DNA of 64,000 bases from positions 1-64,000 of the forward strand of contig JAGXGH010000113.1 in the NCBI GenBank assembly GCA_024636835.1, in the 5' to 3' direction. This document shows, in pieces, positions 45,001 to 53,000 of this stretch. The number at the start of each line of letters is the position of its first letter. Within the stretch, counting starts at the first letter, position 1. A program made the position numbers and the translations under genes. Below the pieces are notes generated by a model. The model searched no databases. It had not been told where the DNA came from and was given only the letters and a program-made list of their open reading frames with translations. Source of the DNA: Verrucomicrobiales bacterium (GTDB taxonomy: Bacteria; Verrucomicrobiota; Verrucomicrobiia; Verrucomicrobiales; SLCJ01).

Positions 45001-46835
45001 CTTCCCGAGTTACCGTTTATGCGCAAACCGATTCCGGACGCAGTCGCGCTGGGGCAGGAGAGGGAGGGTTTGATATTTCGGTTCCGGGCACGATCGCTAT
45101 CAACGCGACTACTGGACAAAGCTTCGCTCAAGGCTCCCCATGGCGCGATGTGCCACAGCTTGAAATCTACCAAGGTGGTGAAGTTACAAACTCAAGCACA
45201 GCGGAGTATGATCGCTTCAAGTTGTCGGTTCCACTCGTCGCTGAGATGCCACCTCTAGAAGGCGCGCTCACCTACGACGAACGTAAGGAATTGGCTGAAG
45301 ATGCTAAGACCTCACGCAGTGCGGCAGCAGCACTTGACCAATTACAAAGAATTGGAGGGCTAGTCGTTAAGCCCGGGGAACTCATTCACTTCGGTTTTGA
45401 ATACACCGGTTCTGACGGGAAAAAGCAGTGGCTCACCGCTTCGGCAAAGGTCGTCACCCATCCCGCTTTCGACATCATGTCAGAGGATTATCGCGAGCCG
45501 ATGACCACTGCGTATGTTGGCGAGACGCTCAACCTACGGGTAGTCGACCTGGGTGCTGATATGACCGATGACAGCGATAGTGTCAGCGTGCTGGTGCAAG
45601 GCAAATCCGGAGAAAAGCACCTCGTTGAGCTACGCGAGAGCGGGCCTCATACCGGTATTTTCAAGGCGACCCCAGTTCTTTCATACGCTCAAACCAAGAA
45701 ACAAACTCCCACGCCCGAGGGCGAAGAGGAAAAGCCATACGATGTCCGTAGCCAAGGGTTTCCCGTTGTCTATGGCGACACGGTTGCCGCCCGATACACC
45801 GATGCCAACGGTGTGAAATCCGATGTGAAGATGGTGACGATTAGCAAGGGGGCGGATGGAAGCATTCAGCCATTTTCCAAGACATACGAGGACGCCGAGA
45901 TCGCGACGCGCACGCAGTTCTCTCTTGCCGAAGCGTATCTGGAAATGGCGAAACGCCACCGTAAACTCAATCAACCGGAAGCGGCCGCGATTGAATACGC
46001 GAGCGCCAAGCAACTGCTTTCGAAGGCGATGGACGAGTTCACCGATCCTGAAACCCGTGCCCATGCAGAATACCTTCTTGGCACACTCACCATGGAGGAA
46101 GCCGACGCGACCGAGGAACCTGAAATGCAGGAAACCCGCTACCGTGCCGCTCTTTCGCGCTTCCTCAGTGTGACCGGGAGCTACCCGCAGACGCTCCACG
46201 CATCGAAATCGCAATACCAGATCGCTACTCTGTATGAACGCTTGAACGAGCCGGACATCGCCGCCCAGGAATACGTGAAACTCGCCTATAAGTATCCCGA
46301 CTCGGAGTATCTCGCGGTCTCAATGGCGAGGCTCGGTAGTCACTTCCTGAAAACGGCAGCTGCCTACGAGGCGAAGGCCAAACCGCTGCTCGAACAGCTG
46401 GAAAACAAGGACGCACAGTTCGAAGGCCAGGCCTTGCAGAAAATGGCGGTGCACGAATACATCAAGACCGCACAGATTTTCGGCCGCTTGCAGGAGCGTT
46501 TCCCAAGTGATTCGCTCGCCGGACAGGCAGGACTCCGCGCCGGTCAGGCATTCATGCGAGCCGGCAAGGAACAGGAAGCGGTCGATTCATTCCAGCGTGT
46601 GATCAGCGATGAGAGTTACGATGGGCCCAAGGTCCGCGCTCAAGCGATGTATTGGATGGGGATGAGTTATCAGGCCTTGCGTCAGCAGATGGCTGCATAC
46701 TCGACTTTCAAGCGCCTGACCTACGATTTCCCGGAAAGCAAATGGGCCGCATATGCCCGCGCACAACTCTCGCAGGAATCGCTCCTGAAATTGGAAACCG
46801 ATTTGGAACTGAAGAGACTGGAGGGTGAGCAATAA
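39015..46835 (+). CDS. Giant exported alpha-solenoid / beta-module / TPR protein A
   Basis: A 2606-residue protein. The start at 39015 abuts the previous stop; a long basic leader precedes the hydrophobic signal segment (TATISTVTLFVTGIG). Residues about 60-1120 are helical repeats. From about 1140 come beta-sandwich modules with the recurring pattern VxDxDxxxxxxDxxxVxVxSxxGD...ETGxxTGxFxG (1324-1380, 1812-1860, 2172-2225). A PA14-like segment (FMLSVDGRRI...LRAGMHTFEIWA) lies near 1590-1630. The last 300 residues (from FSLAEAYLEMAKRH) are TPRs of YbgF/BamD style. No enzyme motif is seen. With ExbB/ExbD in the operon it may be a load-bearing or substrate-binding periplasmic scaffold moved by the proton motive force; this is inference. 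Confidence 0.8.
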   Translation: MRSRINMDRPKLDQSMMHGHSHLPQSRAFSHALRTATISTVTLFVTGIGCMAASFDEQRKAVSASIESQSEEAILSLLESGIEEGKPTQAIAEARKWLRQNLPKNTMLLFQAGRAAELSGDANGAAALYQQYLKEADPKAETTGQAVIAVHALLRDQLKDVSAAYSANKTLGGRLVGNPIARQFDQWFLNEAMRRNDPVAVANRLEALIKAGIPDDLRITFYDNYYRWLLAQVDGYVEHPNAIPVTDELVEAYKSLAKAMTFNEELALSLDWAVSVRAYNLARIAEQDATPPIAEAKALLAKYPRYAQWVQTSWAGGGNSQYYRGDTGKYWPHETDAKMAPIVAAVPNLTPLEFADLLQSWRNGYYSDKFVRPLAVKAVADYVNANPKSMESRNGVILTDKEWNQMTPAEANALASNLAGNSNPEASLIRAVAAGGEEKDLNKMIAALIGPEAWRLGAAELDSRYADQLWHYAGRPGGKANRDQKIKESKKVAEQIKSAGLDLKAAPAQRLGLFKKLWADYRSNQPKIPGVVGQLKAIIQITPEAIPELLKDQSVEAQMLARDAIAAGITGSDPVWAELEAANKVNVSTYAPGILYLASRHAGSGGIPELKKRYPQKCVPHPLEEALRQSVADGLKQNKLEAWQVLAWINMQYPEDNEEQVKLMQAVTKSPLWKTMPFEVHYAAREWFGKAVMTPGQIAWLDAANPALVCKDLLALVEEVDPEKAEKKEPKKDTEELDEAAKAAIAAEDVKAAVAALQSTVEGIEKSPVRIEIPDKALENLAELDPTVFADAVAQELMLKLIDQLKAVQPTTNFGNRLLSAVAKQRDPVVLHRVAPFLWEHVNRTVHSFDEVKELTVSLIDDHPSAASAFASAGLDAIARHRGHTYYKREVDVPLFKATRGNAAMKMGLIVIPVAKNDPSYPIYEAQGAWITGNEDSAWELLDENWDAFLPVHRELSVPFSLWTLQRTIYGRDEARQETLIKALLAWAEEDGSPLAPTEKAQIEIAYGDIAMQRGQLGQAHEIYTRIQKKEAYQELPIRHQAVLRRVTTERVARDFDGALKSIAELETERVPEIWEQIRYARALVYFDMEEYEDAKDDIDSILARNPEQADAKILLGKVQLKRQKLMEATEVELGTAASQKSLVPGERLKVTLVDPTLAVSGAGTEIEVVVWSTSGDKETFFLRQFGDSKTKFRGEVETALGAPTPGDDILQVIGDDEVYYAYSESFREKMNNIEERRGGPIIVASDAILMASARKLLTEAEQRTADMEAVMNSIKGQGTKGAAKAAMAARSMSAEARAEEDGFSEAEFERFVTNVAKPGNPIHVRVIDPDRSRTAEIDELNVSVSTSSGDTVSRVTLKETGTHTGWFEGSVPTTGAQALAFSRNSEPGRNPNMVISPQAASYPAWRALANEGTSPEFTVDLNDNVAIGELTVIAKEAGAALKKFYLQTGMNETEMRTIASYPDEVVAAEDPWKPSVVVMNDTDQFHNQGDKRSVNEFGEFAQQLENGWMTQQYPQNFVSNVSGLSDALPGAVMESVQWKRQNRHEFSSVVYRFKAHFYEDENVTRRFRLNLGSFEIPDKTHPSVSHPARFMLSVDGRRITGEDGKLDATVNLRAGMHTFEIWAVGWVNTMGFGKREVKLQANLDGTEDNLSDVPDSFFDPSTFPEDALSHRNLPAKIIANEDSTEFSVKFAPDSRARLLKLVFLDQEGAVPAINELILKGSEGEGILPVAEDFASLNKNETLEILTGDKIAVRYIDDRFVTKTKERHERSLEVAFTDARVEFADMEPRFDNWKGKDMPYYERLLRFPYDKPLSLAIHDADMDVSIEPDKVKVTLLSEAGSAREFEALETGDSTGIFKVVVVPVKGDAAADRIKVAEGGVITAIYLDRENNRPGVPTERTATIGHAAFTKPEFTLSHATVLPLETEATRSLIHGFERRNHLNPDQERIANERIRPRWHIENILLPSTETPEGGFNVVHGQTVYLELIAPHLSLGTTSRVTVYAQTDSGRSRAGAGEGGFDISVPGTIAINATTGQSFAQGSPWRDVPQLEIYQGGEVTNSSTAEYDRFKLSVPLVAEMPPLEGALTYDERKELAEDAKTSRSAAAALDQLQRIGGLVVKPGELIHFGFEYTGSDGKKQWLTASAKVVTHPAFDIMSEDYREPMTTAYVGETLNLRVVDLGADMTDDSDSVSVLVQGKSGEKHLVELRESGPHTGIFKATPVLSYAQTKKQTPTPEGEEEKPYDVRSQGFPVVYGDTVAARYTDANGVKSDVKMVTISKGADGSIQPFSKTYEDAEIATRTQFSLAEAYLEMAKRHRKLNQPEAAAIEYASAKQLLSKAMDEFTDPETRAHAEYLLGTLTMEEADATEEPEMQETRYRAALSRFLSVTGSYPQTLHASKSQYQIATLYERLNEPDIAAQEYVKLAYKYPDSEYLAVSMARLGSHFLKTAAAYEAKAKPLLEQLENKDAQFEGQALQKMAVHEYIKTAQIFGRLQERFPSDSLAGQAGLRAGQAFMRAGKEQEAVDSFQRVISDESYDGPKVRAQAMYWMGMSYQALRQQMAAYSTFKRLTYDFPESKWAAYARAQLSQESLLKLETDLELKRLEGEQ

Positions 46836-46848
46836 ATCCAAACCACGA

Positions 46849-46995
46849 ATGGACACGAATTCACACGAATTAATTTTGAAGGACGATGTCTTCGCCGTGG
46901 TCGGTGCTGCCATTGAAGTTATTACCGGACTCAAGGTCGGTCTCATCCTCAACTTTAGGCTCACCAAGCTCGAATGGAAGCGGTGCGTCCTCTAA
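46849..46995 (+). pseudogene. Internally deleted GxxExxY-family relic
   Basis: A 48-codon frame reads MDTNSHELILKDDVFAVVGA, AIEV, then ITGLKVGLILNFRLTKLEWK and RCVL. The first half is the N-terminus and the second half the extreme C-terminus of GxxExxY proteins (about 125 residues, PD-(D/E)XK-like fold), joined exactly in frame with the catalytic middle missing. It begins in three ACGAAT words spaced 10 bases (46845-46870), a motif often seen before this family. It lies in the 176-base gap between the two giant genes without a stop in the intervening frame, and is probably harmless filler or a spacer. Confidence 0.8.
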
Positions 46996-47011
46996 TCCCA
47001 GATTTTAAATA

Positions 47012-50000
47012 ATGCCATCCCGACAACACAACCCCCAAAGACAAATCTTCACCCATGCCGCACGGATCGGATTCGTGTCCATTGGTGTGCATTCGTTGTT
47101 CCTCTTGTCATCACTGAGTGCATCGCCTCTCGACGACCGGATTGCGGCATTCAAGGACGCTCCGACCCAGACCGAGAATGCGGTGTCGGACATCCTTGAT
47201 GGCGGCTTGAAGGAAAATCGTTCGGCACTCGCTTTCGCGGCGGTAAAACCATGGCTTTCCGCTAATCCTTCGGAGTCGCAGACGCTCCTCTACCGCGCCG
47301 CACAAAGTGCGGAATACGCCGGTGATTGGACCGCTGCCGCAAGCTTCTACCGTAAATTGCTGAAGGCCGACCGGCTTGATGGCGGGATAGCTGTCGAAGC
47401 GGTCCCTGCCTGTTACCGGCTTCTCATCAGCCATCTCGGCGATCCCGACGCGGCGTATCTTTTCATGCGTGATGAAGGTGCGCGTTTGCGTGAATTCGGA
47501 GATGCTAAAAAGTTTGATTCATGGTTCCTCAAAAAGGCCATGGAACGCAAAGATCTCCTCGGCTTGACCAAATGGCTCACTGCCATTCACAATACGAATG
47601 AACCCCTCGATCCATTTTCGGATAGCCTCGATGTGCTTCTCGGTGAACTGGAGACCTTCGATCACGGTGGTGAAGAACTTTTCACCGAACTCAGTAAGCT
47701 CGCGGCTGCCAGGCAAACATCGCCTGCCGTAAAGGCGAGAATCAATGGGGTCATGGAGATCGTGCCTTTCGCCGAGACCATGGCGAAATATGTTGGAGAA
47801 AAAAGGGAAATTCCTGAGTTACTATTGAACGCGCCAATCAAAGCGGCGGAAGCACTTGTCGCCGCTGCGCCATATGAAGGATCGATCGCCGTGGCTAAAG
47901 GCTGGATGCATTACAATGCAGGAGATTCGGGTGTGTTCGCGCAGTTCATCGCGCCTCGCCGCGCCGAAAAAGCGGCGCCTCTTTTGCAGGCACTGAAGAA
48001 ACTGCCCGCCGACCAGGCTCGGACATTGCTTGGACTTGAAGTCGCTGCCGCCAAGGGCCGCAAGATGGCGCAATACCTGCCAACACAGCAAGAACTGCGC
48101 GCTCTGGTCACTCAAAAGCCGGAGATCTTCAACTCTCTCGCAGCACCGGACGTGCCACTCTTCGACTCGACATTGACCATCGAAGAGGCGAAAGCCATGG
48201 CTCCGAACCTTGCGAGGAATCCGAGTCGCGACGCCGCGCTGGTGCGGGCTTTTGCCAAAGACGAACGCCGCTTTGGAGCCGTCATCGATGATATGATGAA
48301 AACGGAGATGTGGCGTTTCAATAACATCAAAGAGGTCACGGATCCAATCTGGAAGTCCGGCATGTTCGAGCGGGGTGAGGAAAAGTTCGAAACCGCTAAC
48401 AAGAAATATGCGAACTTTGATACTCGCTACCAGCAGATCAAGAAACAGATCGATAAGAAAGCGTCGAGCAAGGACCGCTTGGCCGCTTTCAAAGCCTTGC
48501 AAGCGGATCTTCTGAGTAACTCCCCGAGTATCCCCGGCGCGCTTGCTCTTTGGGACGAACTCTTCACCAAATCTACCGATGAAGATACCGTCACGATGGC
48601 GAAGTCGATGACTTCAGATCTCAGTGGCGATAGAGAGCTTTTGCTGCGTCGCGCTCTAGGCCATATCACTTTCGGTAAGGCGGGAAGACTGGAGTGGACG
48701 GCGGAGGTCCAGAATCAGAATCATTACCGCCACCACCAGCAGGACACCAGAACCAAAGGAGCCGCACTGATCACGCACTTCGAGAACATGCTCAGAGCCC
48801 AAATGAAATCGAGCAGTATTACCGAACCGATTTTCGGTTTGTGGTTGCATAGCGTGGATCCGAACACTCCAGAGGCGAAGGCCTTCATGACGGAACTCCT
48901 CAGCTCACCCGCGTATGTGAAGCTCCCTCTCGATTATCGCCAATCGGCAGCAGACAGTTATCACTTCGGCAACATGGCGTTGACTTCCGAAATGGGAATG
49001 ACCAACCCGGTAAAGGTGAGCCGTGAACTACTGGATCTCCCGGAGAACCCACAACCGGCAGCTGTTGAAGCAGCTTTCAAATCCGTGGTCGACCGCGCAA
49101 GTAAAGCTCCCGCACCAGTGGCCATCCTCGGCCTGCGACCAGTTGCCGCCCTGCCGGAATGGTCGGATCAGACGCGCAATTCCGTTCTCTCACTTTTCAA
49201 AGACCTTGCGCCGCTCGGAGATTATCCTTCAAGCCAGGGATATGAACAACTCATCCAGCGACTCACCAAGGAAGCCGTTGAAAAGGACCAGTTGGGAATG
49301 CTCGAGTCCTACGCTGCCGGTTTATGGGAAGCGGCCTCATCACCCGATGATAACCGCCAATATGCAGGTGCCGCTGCCCTGGCAGCATTTGCTGAGCAAG
49401 CCCAGGCATCCGGAGCCTCATCGATTGCGATGACTATCGCACGCGGTGGCATCCGGAGCCAAGCCGGACGTAGCATGGCTGCAAGCGACCAGGCCAGCCC
49501 CACCGAAACCATTGCCAGTCTCGGCAGAACTGTTGGCAATGCGGCGGCAGATGTCGGAGCGGTAGAAATCCCCGTGGATCCGACCGACCCTGCTTTCCCG
49601 ATCTACAAATCGAATTCGGAATTCATCCTCGGCAACCTTGATTCCGCCTGGAACCTCTACGTCGATAACGCCGACCAGCTTAACTCCGTTCTTCGCAACC
49701 TCTCTGTCGAGTACGGCTTCTGGTTACTCCAAAAGAATACCGATACCGGCCGAACCGACGAGGCAGAAGATCTTGTCAAGGAACTCACCATCTGGTCGCG
49801 CCAGGCCCAGGGCACATTCAGCCTCGAGCAGGAGGCTCGTCTCAAGATCGCATACGCAGACCTCGCCTTCCTCAAAGGGGCGCTTCCAACCTCTCGCGCA
49901 TGGTATCGCAAGGTCGCTGAAGCCGCCGAATACGATGGCACTGAAATGCTTCTAATTGCTGCCCTCGGTTCCGTCAAGGTGGACAGGGTTTCCAAGGACT

Positions 50001-53000
50001 TCGGTGCCGCGATGACCGAACTGGACAAGTTGATGCGCCTGAAGAATCCCGATTTCCGCAAACGCGTCCGCTATGCTCGCGCGGAAGTGTTTATGGATCA
50101 GGAGAATTACGCCGAGGCGCTTGATGAAATCGAAGCCGTTCTGCGAGAGGATCCCAAGCATCCCGACGCTCTGATCCTCCGAGGAAAAATTCACTACGAA
50201 ATGCGCAAGCTGGTCGAGGCCAGTGAGATCGAACTCGGACCCTCCCAAGACGACACGGTTCTCGTCCCTGGTGAGTCCGTGAAGATCAATCTGCGCGACC
50301 CAACGCTCAGCGTCTCAGGCGTGGGCGCCGACATCGAAGTCGAAATCTGGGCGAAGTCCGGAGACAAGGAACGTGTGCTCCTTTACCAACTTGGCGACAG
50401 CAAGGAGAAATTCCGCGCCGAGATTCCGACCGCGCTCGGCCCGGCAACTCCTGGTGACAAGGTTCTCCAAATTCTTGGTGAAGACGAAATCCGCTTCGGC
50501 TACTCGAAGCGCTTCCGCGAGAAAATGGACGACCTTCCTGCGGATCCGGAAATCGCGATCAGTGTGGCATCGGATGCCTACCTCTCATTCTCCGCCGGTG
50601 CCTTCCCTCCTCGCGAGGGCGAGCGCAAGCTCGACATCGAGGAGCTCGGTTTGTCCACTGCTCAAGCAGCTCTCGGTATGCGTGCCGTGCGCCCCGGCAA
50701 TCCGGTTTATATTCGCGTCAATGACGCCGACCGCAGCGTGACCGCAGGTATCGATGAGATCACCGTCAGCCTTCAGAGCTCCAGCGGCGATGAAATCCGC
50801 CAACTCGTTCTCAAGGAAACCAGCCCATTCAGCGGCGAGTTTGAAGCGGTGGTTCCGACCACCGGCGCGCAAGCGTTAGCCTTTGCTTCAGAAAGCGCGC
50901 CGGGCCGCGATCCCAACATGGCGATCAGTTCCAAGGACTACCCAGGCTGGCAGGGTCAGGTCGGCGAGAAAGACGAAGCGCGAATCTTCGGCATCGACCT
51001 CAACGATAATGCTGCCATCGACAAGATGACCATCGATACCGGTGAGTCCGGACTCACACATTTCGTCCTCCAGACATCGATGAACGGCAAGGAATGGATG
51101 ACGCGTTCACGCTACCCCGAGCACCTCGCGCCGTGGGATGGGCGACCACGAGTCACTTCGTTCCCGACCTACACGAGCCACAGTGGTGCGATTGCAATCT
51201 CAACACCAGAAGGTCGCGAACTCCCCGAGGACTGGCTGGAGAAAATGGAACTCACCTCCGCCCGTCAATCCACCGATTTCCTCGCAGCGACGGTGAAGAG
51301 TTTGTCTGTCGAAGAACTCCCGGTTGTGAGTACTGGCCACCCCGGCTACTCCGGGCTAATCCGTTACCGCGCTCTTTTCTACCAGCCTGCGGCCGCCGTT
51401 AGAACGCTCAAGCTAACGGGATATCCATCCGAAAATGCGAGCACCATCTACCTGCTCGATGGCAAACCCGCCGACGAGGAATCCGAAGATCCAATGACCA
51501 TCGTACGCGAGCTGGCACCGGGTCTTCACGAAATCGAAATCTGGCGCAACGAAGGCCGTAGCGAACTTCTCAAGCACAAGCCGGTTCTGCTTTGCGACGA
51601 AGTTGGTAAAGACGATCTAGTGCCTTGCCCTGACGAGATGTTCGACCCGGCCACTTTCCCGGAAGGTGTTCGCAACCTGATCCCTCAACCCTCAGTCATC
51701 ACCAAGCTTGAAGGTAACGGCTTGGAAGTTGCCTTCGGTGACAAAACCCAGGCACGTCTCGTTCGGATGGTGATCCTCGGCTTCGAAGGTGTCGCGCCAA
51801 CGATTCGAAAAATCACTCTCAGTGACCGCGAGGGCACTGCGCTGCTTCCTGTCAAACAGGACTATAAGGAACTGCGCGAAAATACCGAGCTTGAGGTCCT
51901 TCCCGGTGATGAGATCACCGCCCGCTACGAGGACCCGGTTTCAGCGACCCCTAAGCGAACCAAACACGAGAAGCGCCTGACTGTAGCCTTCAACGATGCG
52001 CTCATCACCGCTTCTTTCCTCAATTACGAGGAGAACAAAGAAGGCGAGCGGGTTCTCGTCACCGAGCCAATCCGCCGCTTCCGTCTCGACGACGCGGTTG
52101 GAATCGTCATCGATGACGCCGACCTCGACAGCAGTCCGAAGCGCGACACGATCGAGATCAACGTCACCTCCAGCGGTGGAGCGACGGCCACCCTGATAGC
52201 CATCGAGACCGAGGAACACAGCGGACGATTCATGGGCCGGGTATTCCCTGTCGAAGGTGAACCTTCACGCGCATCCGAGATCAAGATCACCCCGGGCGGA
52301 ACCCTCACCGCGGTCTATCGCGACGTTGAAAATCTCGATCCGGGTATCCCTACCGATCGAACCGTCACCATTGGCCATGCAATGTATTCGATTCCTGCAC
52401 TCGCTGCCTACAGCGTCGGCAGCGAAGAAAAATCCGATCCTGTAGAAAAAGCGAAAGACAAGAAACCGGTCACCAAAGGGCGCGCGTCCGCCCCGGAAAT
52501 CGTTCGGCCACGCCGCAGTTTGAGTTATCATCACATGGGCGAGGACGATTATTCCGGCGGGATTATTGATGCCGTGATCGGTGCTCCTTTGCGCTTTGAC
52601 GTGATCGCTTCGCACCTGGCGCTGGCAAAGAGCAGTGAAATCCGCGCTTACATCCAAACAGACGCCGCAAGGAAAGCCGCCAATTTGGACGGTGATTCCA
52701 CCTTCGATGTGCGCGTCCCCGGCACTCTGAAGCTTACCGGAACCCTTGGGGGTGCGAAGGTTGAGACTCCAGCAGGTTACACGCTTGGGAGTTCCGCAAC
52801 ACCGCCAACCAATGAGCCCCCGCTCGAGGAAGGCAGATTTTCTTTCTCCGTGCCACTCATCCTTGGTGATCCGCCGGAACGCAGTTTCGCAACTTCTGCT
52901 GCTGCGGAACTTCCGTCCTCAGCGCTTCCGGATGGCTTGGCCGTGAAAGCGGGCGACATCATCCACATCGGGTTCCCCTGGCAGGATGAAGAAGACAAGG

